Below are positions 20,310 through 28,232 of a stretch of DNA of 64,000 bases, piece after piece. The notes beneath the pieces are model-generated. The model saw nothing but the letters and a program-made list of their open reading frames with translations. It searched no databases and was not told where the DNA came from. This DNA comes from Enterobacteriaceae bacterium RIT714 (GTDB lineage Bacteria; Pseudomonadota; Gammaproteobacteria; Enterobacterales; Enterobacteriaceae). The translations under genes were made by a program, and so were the position numbers. The stretch covers positions 62,001 to 126,000 of the forward strand of contig WJYB01000010.1 of the NCBI GenBank assembly GCA_009668015.1, given 5' to 3'. Every line of letters begins with the position of its first letter. Position 1 is the first letter of the stretch.

Positions 20310-21887
20310 ATGACGGAAAACATTCATAAACATCGCATTCTTATTCTGGATTTTGGTTCTCAATACACTCAGCTGGTCGCGCGTCGCGTACGTGAGCTCG
20401 GCGTTTACTGTGAACTGTGGGCGTGGGATGTCACGGAAGCCCAAATCCGCGAGTTCAACCCAAGCGGCATCATCCTTTCTGGCGGCCCGGAAAGCACCAC
20501 CGAGCACAACAGCCCACGCGCACCGCAATACGTGTTCGAAGCCGGCGTTCCGGTGTTCGGCGTTTGCTACGGCATGCAGACCATGGCGATGCAGTTGGGC
20601 GGTCACGTAGAATCTTCCAACGAGCGTGAGTTTGGTTATGCGCAGGTCGAAGTATTAACCGATAGCGCGCTGGTACGCGGTATCGAAGATTCTCTGACGG
20701 CAGACGGCAAACCGCTGCTGGACGTATGGATGAGTCATGGCGATAAAGTCACCGCGATCCCGTCCGATTTTGTGACCGTTGCCAGCACCGAAACCTGCCC
20801 GTTCGCCATTATGGCTAACGAAGAAAAACGTTTCTACGGCGTTCAGTTCCACCCGGAAGTGACCCACACCCGTCAGGGTATGCGCATGCTGGACCGCTTC
20901 GTACGCGATATCTGCCAGTGCGAAGCGCTGTGGACCCCGGCGAAAATCATCGACGATGCTGTTGAGCGCATTCGCAAACAGGTTGGCGACGATAAAGTGA
21001 TCCTCGGCCTGTCCGGTGGGGTTGACTCCTCTGTTACCGCAATGCTGCTGCACCGTGCCATTGGTAAAAACCTGACCTGCGTTTTCGTGGACAACGGTCT
21101 GCTGCGCCTGAACGAAGCCCAGCAGGTGATGGACATGTTCGGTGACCACTTCGGTCTGAATATCGTTCACGTTGAAGGCGAAGAGCGTTTCCTGTCCGCA
21201 CTGGCGGGCGAGAGCGATCCGGAAGCCAAACGTAAAATCATCGGCCGCGTGTTTGTCGAAGTGTTCGACGAGCAGGCATTGCGTCTGGAAGACGTGAAGT
21301 GGCTGGCGCAAGGCACCATCTACCCTGACGTGATCGAATCCGCAGCCTCTGCAACCGGTAAAGCGCACGTCATTAAATCTCACCACAACGTGGGCGGCCT
21401 GCCGAAAGAGATGAAGATGGGGCTGGTCGAACCGCTGCGTGAGCTGTTCAAAGACGAAGTGCGTAAGATTGGGCTGGAGCTGGGTCTGCCGTACGACATG
21501 CTGTACCGTCACCCGTTCCCGGGGCCAGGTCTGGGCGTGCGCGTGCTGGGCGAAGTGAAGAAAGAGTACTGCGATCTGCTGCGTCGCGCGGATGCGATCT
21601 TCATCGAAGAGCTGCATAAAGCCGACCTGTACAACAAAGTGAGCCAGGCGTTCACCGTGTTCCTGCCGGTGCGTTCTGTTGGGGTGATGGGCGATGGCCG
21701 TAAGTACGATTGGGTTGTCTCCCTGCGTGCGGTAGAGACTATCGACTTTATGACCGCTCACTGGGCCCACCTGCCGTATGACTTCCTTGGCCGCGTCTCC
21801 AACCGCATTATCAACGAAGTGAATGGCATTTCGCGTGTCGTCTATGACATCAGCGGTAAGCCGCCAGCGACGATTGAGTGGGAATGA
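20310..21887 (+). CDS. guaA: GMP synthase (glutamine-hydrolysing)
   Basis: GMP synthase aminates XMP to GMP. The 525 residues hold a class I glutamine amidotransferase domain with the nucleophile in GVCYGMQ (Cys86) and the His/Glu pair in FHPEVTHT, then the ATP-pyrophosphatase P loop [10 protein letters not shown] and the C-terminal dimerisation domain ending in [12 protein letters not shown]. The 3' end (ATTGAGTGGGAATGA) is a known attachment target for genomic islands with tyrosine integrases. An integrase remnant lies 307 bases downstream in the usual orientation. Confidence 0.98.
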   Translation: MTENIHKHRILILDFGSQYTQLVARRVRELGVYCELWAWDVTEAQIREFNPSGIILSGGPESTTEHNSPRAPQYVFEAGVPVFGVCYGMQTMAMQLGGHVESSNEREFGYAQVEVLTDSALVRGIEDSLTADGKPLLDVWMSHGDKVTAIPSDFVTVASTETCPFAIMANEEKRFYGVQFHPEVTHTRQGMRMLDRFVRDICQCEALWTPAKIIDDAVERIRKQVGDDKVILGLSGGVDSSVTAMLLHRAIGKNLTCVFVDNGLLRLNEAQQVMDMFGDHFGLNIVHVEGEERFLSALAGESDPEAKRKIIGRVFVEVFDEQALRLEDVKWLAQGTIYPDVIESAASATGKAHVIKSHHNVGGLPKEMKMGLVEPLRELFKDEVRKIGLELGLPYDMLYRHPFPGPGLGVRVLGEVKKEYCDLLRRADAIFIEELHKADLYNKVSQAFTVFLPVRSVGVMGDGRKYDWVVSLRAVETIDFMTAHWAHLPYDFLGRVSNRIINEVNGISRVVYDISGKPPATIEWE

Positions 21888-22194
21888 TTTCGCGTCTGGC
21901 AACAGCCTGAACGTAAAAGCACTAAAGTACCTCTAAGCCCGCATAATTGCGGGCTTTTTTGTTTTTTGTCTGGCACTTTGCTGGCAGCTGTTAGCAACGG
22001 GAAGCGCGGTTTTTTCAATGGGATTTTTGGTGGTACTCTCTGGTTTAGAATTCAAATTTGAAAAAGTACCATGTGATAAATGTCGGTTGAGTTATGGTAT
22101 TTATTTTTTATAAATCAATTAAAAACAGATAGTTAAATGACCTTTCTGGATCTTTTACAACATGGTATTAATAGATATAGGAAAACAATAAACC
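21888..22194. other. guaA-integrase spacer: probable island left end
   Basis: After the guaA terminator the sequence turns AT-rich. It carries TGGTACT/AGTACCA inverted repeats (22031-22037, 22065-22071) enclosing the 12-bp palindrome TTCAAATTTGAA (22051-22062), and CAACATGGT/ACCATGTTG (22158-22166, 22192-22200), the latter including the integrase start codon. This is where integrase arm sites, an excisionase site or an autorepressor operator would be expected. No gene is seen. Confidence 0.5.
21935..21966 (+). terminator. Intrinsic terminator after guaA
   Basis: AAGCCCGC-ATAATT-GCGGGCTT is a perfect 8-bp stem followed by a run of Ts. It ends the guaBA transcript about 50 bases after the guaA stop. 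Confidence 0.85.
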
Positions 22195-22650
22195 ATGTTG
22201 ACTGACACCAGGCTGCGCCACCTTAAGCCGAAGGAAAAACTCTTTAAAGTTAATGACCGCGATGGTCTGTATGTTGCTGTGACTCCGGCTGGAACGATCT
22301 CATTTCGCTACAACTATTCAATAAACGGAAGACAAGAGACCGTTACGTTTGGCCGCTATGGTGTTGGAGGGATTACGCTTGCTGAAGCTCGCGAACGGCT
22401 CAGCGAGGATGATAGCGAGTCCTCCTTATCGGATCGTATAGATGCCCTTAAAAAATTCGCGCCGCGTTTCGGGGTACCGGATGCTGTTTTAAATAGTGCC
22501 GTTTCAGCCATCGAGGATCGTATCGGTGAGATTGAAGACCAGAGTAGTCCTGCCCCCTCTCCGAGCTTTCCGTCTTCGAATAAGAGAGAGGGGGAGACAT
22601 TTGACGACTTTGCTCTCCGAGACCTTTTCACTCCTCTCTTGGATCGATAG
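22195..22650 (+). pseudogene. Truncated guaA-type tyrosine integrase fused to a foreign tail
   Basis: Residues 1-69 are the arm-type DNA-binding domain (DUF4102-like) of island tyrosine integrases: MLTDTRLRHLKPKEKL, GLYVAVTPAGTISFRYNY, TFGRYGVGGITLAEARERL. From residue 70 (near 22402) the sequence no longer resembles an integrase and reads as an acidic, Ser/Pro-rich 82-residue tail ending DLFTPLLDR. Full integrases have about 400 residues with an RHRY catalytic domain, which is missing. An in-frame deletion joining the integrase start to the end of another island gene explains this best. The product cannot recombine DNA; whether it still binds arm sites is unknown. Confidence 0.7.
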
Positions 22651-22680
22651 GCTAAGGTGCCGGTCTCATCCCTTAGCATT
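22651..22680 (+). terminator. Hairpin after the integrase remnant
   Basis: GCTAAG and CTTAGC arms flank a 16-base loop and are followed by ATTTT. It is a weak terminator candidate for the fused ORF. Confidence 0.35.
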
Positions 22681-22742
22681 TTAAAACCAGAACCTCGCGG
22701 AGTGAGGTGTTCGTATTATCAGGGGGAGGACAAATTCGTTCG

Positions 22743-25700
22743 CTACATATCAGTTTGGTTTTTTTCATCACTATCTGTTGTTACAGCTGGAAGTGAGAGG
22801 TGCAGATTTATCAGAAGGTGGTAAAAGACTACTTCTTTATGCCCCCTGTAACGGATTTCGCTTCCCAACCAGATGTGATCCGCATCATTAAATGTTTCCA
22901 ATCTGCTAGGAGTACCCTCAATAGTTTTGTAACCGTTGTATTCCTGAATCGAAACATACGATTTATAGTCATCTACAAGCTTGGAAAAATTTTTGACGTC
23001 GCAATACCCGACCATGAAAACAGGATTGAGAGACTCACCGTCATATCCTGCTATCTTATTTAGATGCGCCTTGATCGTCGTAGTGTCGAAAGAGACAAGA
23101 CGAAATGCTTCAAAAATCCCTATTCGAGTGTTGTCACTTGAAGTAATGAAACCGTCTATCTCACCAGGACTTTTACCTGACGCCGAATGCCCGCCTCGTT
23201 TTTGATCGCGCAGCGATATTTTGGCATGCGACATTCGTTGATCGAACAACGATACAAACCAATCGTTGACCCAATCTTCCAGCTTCATACCTTTAATACT
23301 GACATTGCCTTTTTCATCTTTGTAACCTTTCTGGAGGTTACGCTTGCGAAGGACTAGTTCGTTCGCAACTGCCTTCATGGCATCTCTAAGATATTCATAG
23401 GGTTCTAGATCTGGCTTGACTATCTCCACGTAGTCTTCAAAGTCTTTTGCGATTATTTGGTTGTAATGTTTTTGCAGTTGTACAACCGTTCGTTGGGAAC
23501 TCTCGGCCATGATCAATAGGAAATCCTTCGCCGAAGGAGCATCCTTCTCAATTTTGGTTAGCTCGGATATCAGGTCATCAATCTCAAGCTCATCCATTGT
23601 CGCGTGATTGATTTCCTTATAGTGAGCCAGGATTTTCTTAACTGTGTAAGAGTCTCTACGGTCTAAAAGCGCCCTACAGTAGGGGGTAAAGATGAGTCTG
23701 CGCCCTTGTTGTTCAGGGCTGAGCTGCGCCCAAAAGCGTTCGATACCTGCTGCTCCACTGAGTTGGTATGCCTCTAACACGGTTCCAACCCAATACTCAT
23801 ACATACGATCGGGCTGCTCTCTTCCCGGCCCTGACAGGAAAGTGGTCAAAGCGCTTTTGAGCTTGAGCTTGTTCTGGTCAATGCCAAACAGCTTGACGTG
23901 CCCATAGAGCAGAACAAAACCATGGTGCTCGCGCCTGGTTTCCTTATACAGCTGTTCCATTAAGAGCACAGTCTTGGCTGGCTCCGTATCGCAGAACGCA
24001 GTCGCGATCAGTTGCCTTCTAAAATATTGACACTCGTTATGATGTGGCCTGTCATCTGATTGGGATTGCGAGGAGCACTGGTCGTGAGGAATTGAAAGCT
24101 CGTTCGCAGACTTTTCAAAGCGAGCTGGGTCTTGCCAATGGTGTTCATACAGTTCAAGGAGCTGGTGCTTATATTCGTAGCTCTGCCAAATTTTGCTAAC
24201 GCGCAAGGCGTTTCTGTGTGTGGTGTTTGCAAATCGATCCTCAGCGAGCATTTTCTTTGCTGATAAAAGCATCCTTGATGCGATGTCCGTGCGGCCAGCA
24301 TTAAAAGCTGAGGTGAAAGCGTCTTCCATTCCGCGCAGATCCAGTTCCTTGTCTGAATCGGTGTGGTGCTTATCGATCGCGTTATGTAACAGTTGCTCTC
24401 GGGCGATGACTGACGTCCTTTCCAACAGCACAAACAGAAGGTTCAGGGGTACTAAGGGGGCGCACCTAGCGATGAAATCCTTATATAGCTCATCTGTAAA
24501 TGAGTTAGAGTAGGTACACACCTGTTGCCAGAGATTGAACCTGTCGCTTCCCAGTCCCTCAAAGATTCGGGTATATTTTTCGCGGTTTTTAAACCCACAA
24601 AGTCTGATGATTTCTTGAACTCTAGCCGCTATAGTCTGTTGGGCGCTGGCTTCTGATATTGCTTGTCCAGCGATGATCAGTACCTGTAGATAATGGCCAA
24701 CCGCTAAAGCGACTCCGTATGAGCCTTGATTCTCATGGGCGAGTTTTTGCTCCCATTCATTACAGAGGCTGGAAAGATCTAGCATGATGTCTTGACCTAC
24801 TCCAGCAAAAAGCTGTTTCCACGGGAGCGTCCCAAAGAATGAACTCGCTTCGAGGCTTCGTAATCCTTTTAAGTTGGCAAAAAATTCCGCTTTGTACAGC
24901 GCACGCAGGGACTCACGAACCGATTCGCAGATTGCCTCTGTAGGGTCTATGCCAGTGTGCTCTAAACGCTCAATTAGCCAGAACCCTAAATGATATCTGA
25001 AGTGTTGACGCGTTTGTTCGTGAGAGGATTTCTCGATCACTACACTAAATCCTGCAATTGTCTGCGCAAGTTCGGAGACCTGCTGATCTTTTAGTGAGTC
25101 CAACAGCGTGAGTAAGAGGCGGTACTCAAATCCTTTGAAAAAGTCAGGTGAGTGGAATACGCACTGCTCACCGAGAATTTTTAGTACTGCAACGAAACGA
25201 GATATAAAATCTGGCTCATCCTGAATAGCTTTTACATATTCGCGACACAGCAGTTGCTGATACCCGTCCCTAAGATTATTAAGATAAGCAGTATCTTGGT
25301 TGCGGAAGTGCTCAAATCTTCGGTTTGCCAGATGGAAGAAGGAGACATCACTAGTCTCTTTTCGAGCCAGCAGCAGGGTCATGTAGTTGGGAAGATCATA
25401 ATTGGGCAGAATGACGTAGAGCAAATACTTCAAAACCGGCCGATGGGCATTTGCCAGATCTACCAGCTTCTCTACGAATCCTGAAGAGGCGAGATGCGCA
25501 ATTTCAATGCGTATACTGGTCTCTACTGCAGTCGAAATTAACCAGCTATAGAAGAGCTCCCGCGATCGAAACGGCATACTGCCAAAGAGCTTGACGAATT
25601 CTAGAGCGCTTGAGGCTTCACTAAATGGCGTAGGATAAACCTCTTCAAGCGAGCCTAACGTGGGCATCGGAAGTTCCTCTTCCGATATAGTTGGCTCTGA

Positions 25701-26567
25701 TCGTCCATTATTCGTATCAACGACAATGTCATGGTACGTTTGCATAGACCGAATGCGACCTGAAAAATCAATTTCATTGATGGATTGCCTGACGTAGCAA
25801 TCAATGCTCGTAGCTAATGCTGGGTCTTCAGACAGAAATTTAAGCAGCAGGTCGTGAAATTCTTCGCGCTCTTGGTACTGGTTACGATCAAAAATAACGG
25901 GCATTGCCCATTCGCAATTTACGCAAAAATACATCATCCAACGGTTGAACGTCTCCTCTGGGGTATGATTACGTCGCAAATCCACCCATAACTGAGTGCT
26001 TATCTCAGAGCTGAAATTCTGATTGCCGGGTTTTAATTTGAATGTGCCACCTTCTGGTTTGAGCTTGGGCAAGAGTTGCTCTACGGAAAGGTGATTACCA
26101 AACTCAGCGCGTAGGCTTTGTTTTAAGTCACCTTCGTCACAAGCGTAATGAGGCTGGATGAACCCGTTCCTACCCCATTGGATATCCTTCAGATGCTCAA
26201 TGGCCTGGATCACCGGGATCAGAGTCGGGTCGATGCCCTTCTCATCGTTAACGGAGTTTGCGTGGGTAGCACACCAACCTGCATAAAACGACACCAACCC
26301 CAATTCTTCGAATCGGGAAAGAGGAATGTCGGTGCCGGGATATGGCGTGCCTCCGTTTCGCGGCCATTGGAGCTGACCGCTAAGAACAGCCTCTACCGTT
26401 TCACGATTGAGTTCAGGGGTTGCGAGTTTGGCGTTAGTGAGGAAAATGGATAATGCCTTGGCATGGCGTTGCTCCTCATATGACGGCGCGTTGACTTCTG
26501 AATCCCTTCTCGTATAACCCGCCAACAATGCCTTTAAGTGTCGCCAGCTTTCCGAATACTCATTCAT
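22743..26567 (-). CDS. Very large hypothetical protein, nuclease-like C-terminus; candidate defence gene
   Basis: An uninterrupted 1274-codon frame that I do not recognise. The ATG follows AAAGGA by about 13 bases. The body (residues 1 to about 1090) looks almost entirely helical and Leu/Glu/Arg-rich with no signal peptide or membrane segment, like a helical-repeat scaffold. Near residue 1135 comes GKSPGEIDGFI, then IGIFEAFRL (Glu about 1153): a G-E-x-D ... E-A-F layout like the catalytic core of PD-(D/E)XK nucleases, with the usual Lys replaced by Phe. It then continues with alternating strands and helices. It is more AT-rich than the flanks. It is the only intact gene left between an integrase remnant and an IS, which suggests cargo. 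A role in phage defence is inference. Confidence 0.6.
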   Translation of the reverse strand: MNEYSESWRHLKALLAGYTRRDSEVNAPSYEEQRHAKALSIFLTNAKLATPELNRETVEAVLSGQLQWPRNGGTPYPGTDIPLSRFEELGLVSFYAGWCATHANSVNDEKGIDPTLIPVIQAIEHLKDIQWGRNGFIQPHYACDEGDLKQSLRAEFGNHLSVEQLLPKLKPEGGTFKLKPGNQNFSSEISTQLWVDLRRNHTPEETFNRWMMYFCVNCEWAMPVIFDRNQYQEREEFHDLLLKFLSEDPALATSIDCYVRQSINEIDFSGRIRSMQTYHDIVVDTNNGRSEPTISEEELPMPTLGSLEEVYPTPFSEASSALEFVKLFGSMPFRSRELFYSWLISTAVETSIRIEIAHLASSGFVEKLVDLANAHRPVLKYLLYVILPNYDLPNYMTLLLARKETSDVSFFHLANRRFEHFRNQDTAYLNNLRDGYQQLLCREYVKAIQDEPDFISRFVAVLKILGEQCVFHSPDFFKGFEYRLLLTLLDSLKDQQVSELAQTIAGFSVVIEKSSHEQTRQHFRYHLGFWLIERLEHTGIDPTEAICESVRESLRALYKAEFFANLKGLRSLEASSFFGTLPWKQLFAGVGQDIMLDLSSLCNEWEQKLAHENQGSYGVALAVGHYLQVLIIAGQAISEASAQQTIAARVQEIIRLCGFKNREKYTRIFEGLGSDRFNLWQQVCTYSNSFTDELYKDFIARCAPLVPLNLLFVLLERTSVIAREQLLHNAIDKHHTDSDKELDLRGMEDAFTSAFNAGRTDIASRMLLSAKKMLAEDRFANTTHRNALRVSKIWQSYEYKHQLLELYEHHWQDPARFEKSANELSIPHDQCSSQSQSDDRPHHNECQYFRRQLIATAFCDTEPAKTVLLMEQLYKETRREHHGFVLLYGHVKLFGIDQNKLKLKSALTTFLSGPGREQPDRMYEYWVGTVLEAYQLSGAAGIERFWAQLSPEQQGRRLIFTPYCRALLDRRDSYTVKKILAHYKEINHATMDELEIDDLISELTKIEKDAPSAKDFLLIMAESSQRTVVQLQKHYNQIIAKDFEDYVEIVKPDLEPYEYLRDAMKAVANELVLRKRNLQKGYKDEKGNVSIKGMKLEDWVNDWFVSLFDQRMSHAKISLRDQKRGGHSASGKSPGEIDGFITSSDNTRIGIFEAFRLVSFDTTTIKAHLNKIAGYDGESLNPVFMVGYCDVKNFSKLVDDYKSYVSIQEYNGYKTIEGTPSRLETFNDADHIWLGSEIRYRGHKEVVFYHLLINLHLSLPAVTTDSDEKNQTDM

Positions 26568-26994
26568 CGTTATGCTTGTCCTTTACGTAAAAGGGCACTT
26601 CTGTACCCCAGTATGTTTGGGCCCTGGTATATTCGAAACTTCCAAGTCCTGGCCCACACACTGCGAAATTCTACTCATATTTATGCAAATAAAAAAATGA
26701 GTCAATCTGCTCAATTTCAATCAATATTCTAACTATCCGGTCGAGCAAGGCACATGGTAAGGGCTGTATTTTCCCGGCTGATCCCTTATAGGCGGTGGAG
26801 CTACTGGCCGAAGTTGCTCGTGATGGGGGCTGATGGAGCTGTGATTCTGGAGCTGCAACTCTCGGCAGCAATGGCTTCGAGAGAAGCAAAGCCGATTTCT
26901 GCATGGCTTTTTTCATGGTATTTCAATTTTGGCCTGCCTGGATTCCTCGTATTATATGGAATTGAGCGGTTAATTGATAATAGAGTGGGCCCCC
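26568..26994. other. Spacer between the large gene and the IS; possible small ORF
   Basis: This 427-base stretch must hold the promoter of the large minus-strand gene; no clear -10/-35 pair is visible. A plus-strand frame from 26754 encodes about 80 residues with a hydrophobic stretch (WYFNFGLPGFLVLYGIERLI) and runs into the IS end; it could be a small membrane protein cut by the insertion or chance. GAGTGGG at 26984-26990 matches seven bases of the guaA 3' end, too short to call an attachment site. Confidence 0.3.
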
Positions 26995-27057
26995 TGAATC
27001 GCCACGGGTTTAACAGACACCTCAGAGTCATTTAAGATGGCTTAAAGAGAGGTGCCC

Positions 27058-27336
27058 ATGAGCGGTAAACGTTATCCCGAAGAGTTTAAAATTGAAGCAG
27101 TCAAACAGGTTGTTGATCGCGGTTATTCTGTTGCCAGCGTTGCAACACGTCCTGATATCACCACCCACAGCCTTTACGCCCGGATAAAGAAGTACGGTCC
27201 GGACTCATCCACTCATAAAGAACAGTCAGGTGCTCAGGCCGAGATCCGCCGACTCCATAAGGAGCTGAAGCGGGTTACTGACGAACGGGACATATTAAAA
27301 AAAGCCGCGGCGTACTTCGCAAAGCTGTCCGAGTGA
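27058..27336 (+). CDS. IS3-family transposase OrfA
   Basis: A 92-residue protein with an N-terminal helix-turn-helix (KRYPEEFKIEAVKQVVDRG, then HSLYARIKKYG) and a C-terminal leucine-zipper-like coil (EIRRLHKELKRVTDERDILK). It binds the inverted repeats. I start it at ATG 27058; a GTG six bases upstream is possible. Its end overlaps the orfB start by GTGA, where frameshifting or reinitiation would normally yield the OrfAB transposase. Confidence 0.9.
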   Translation: MSGKRYPEEFKIEAVKQVVDRGYSVASVATRPDITTHSLYARIKKYGPDSSTHKEQSGAQAEIRRLHKELKRVTDERDILKKAAAYFAKLSE

Positions 27337-28205
27337 GGTACGCCTTTATTCGTGACAACTCCCGTTGCTGGCCTGTTCGTATGCTCTGCAGGGTGCTGGA
27401 TGTTCATCCCAGTGGCTTTTACGCCTGGTTTAAGCAACCGTATTCTCAGCGCCATCAGGTAGATCTGAGACTGACGGGACAGATCAAATAGTTCTGGCTG
27501 GAGTCCGGCTGCGTTTATGGTTATCGCAAGATCCATCTGGACTTGCGGGATAGCGGGCAGCAGTGCGGAGTGAACAAAGTCCGGCGACTGATGAATCGTG
27601 CCGGGATAAAGGCTCAGGTCGGGTATCGGAGCCCGCGGGCACGCAAAGGCGAGGCCAGTATCGTATCGCCCAACAGGCTCCAGCGACAGTTAAATCCGGA
27701 TGCTCCGGATGAGCGTTGGGTAACGGACATAACCTACATCAGGCCCCACGAAGGCTGGCTGTATCTTGCCGTGGTTGTTGATCTGTTCTCACGCAAAATC
27801 ATCGGCTGGTCAATGCAATCCCGGATGACAAAGGACATTGTCCTGAACGCACTGCTGATGGCTGTATGGCGGCGTAATCCCCAAAAACAGGTGCTGGTTC
27901 ATTCGGATCAGGGCAGTCAGTACACAAGCCATGAGTGGCAGTCGTTCCTGAAATCACACGGCCTGGAGGGCAGCATGAGCCGTCGCGGTAACTGCCATGA
28001 TAATGCGGTTGCAGAAAGCTTTTTCCAGTTGCTGAAACGCGAACGGATAAAGAAAAAGATCTACGGAAAGCGGGAAGAAGCCCGCAGCGTTATTTTTGAT
28101 TACATCGAAATGTTTTATAACAGTAAGCGTCGGCATGGTTCGAGCAATCAGATGTCACCGACAGAATATGAAAACCAGTATTATCAACGGCTCGGAAGTG
28201 TCTAG
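27333..28205 (+). pseudogene. IS3-family transposase OrfB, internal stop
   Basis: The frame starts at GTG 27333 (VRYAFIRDNS) in -1 relative to orfA and encodes a DDE (rve) integrase: WVTDITYIR (first Asp), VLVHSDQGSQYTS (second Asp), and NAVAESFFQLLKRE (Glu). A TAG at 27489-27491 interrupts it after 52 codons, where relatives have Gln (CAG to TAG, one transition). The remaining 238 codons are intact. The element should not transpose by itself unless the stop is read through, although a transposase from a related copy could act on its ends. Confidence 0.85.
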
Positions 28206-28232
28206 ATTATCCGTGGCGATTCCCCCCTCTAG

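Larger units (their letters stand above)
26995..28223 (+). mobile_element. IS3-family insertion sequence (orfB nonsense mutant)
   Basis: The element is about 1.23 kb. Left end TGAATCGCCACGGGT and the reverse complement of the right end GGAATCGCCACGGAT share 12 consecutive bases, and further matches include AGACAC inside both ends. Runs of C flank both sides, consistent with a 3-4 bp target duplication (CCC or CCCC) whose exact limits cannot be fixed. It contains orfA and an orfB overlapping in the -1 frame, the IS3-family design. The right end lies only ten bases from the stop codon of the MFS gene. Confidence 0.88.

Noticed and set aside
20655..21902. 415-codon minus-strand frame over guaA.
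   Set aside because: Antisense to guaA, His/Gln-rich composition typical of shadow frames.
23160..23195. GHSASGKS in the large hypothetical protein fits a Walker A pattern (GxxxxGKS).
   Set aside because: It is near the C-terminus, lacks a preceding hydrophobic strand and a Walker B partner, and runs straight into GEIDGF, which reads better as the start of a nuclease-like core.
26984..26990. GAGTGGG as the right attachment site of the guaA island.
   Set aside because: Only seven bases match the guaA end, which chance can give; kept only as a low-confidence hint.
26671..27031. Minus-strand frames of 76-81 codons between the large gene and the IS.
   Set aside because: Mutually overlapping, no ribosome sites, and one crosses the IS end.
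26995..28223. Active transposon mobilising the large gene.
   Set aside because: It is a single IS copy with an internal stop in its transposase; no second copy flanks the gene.
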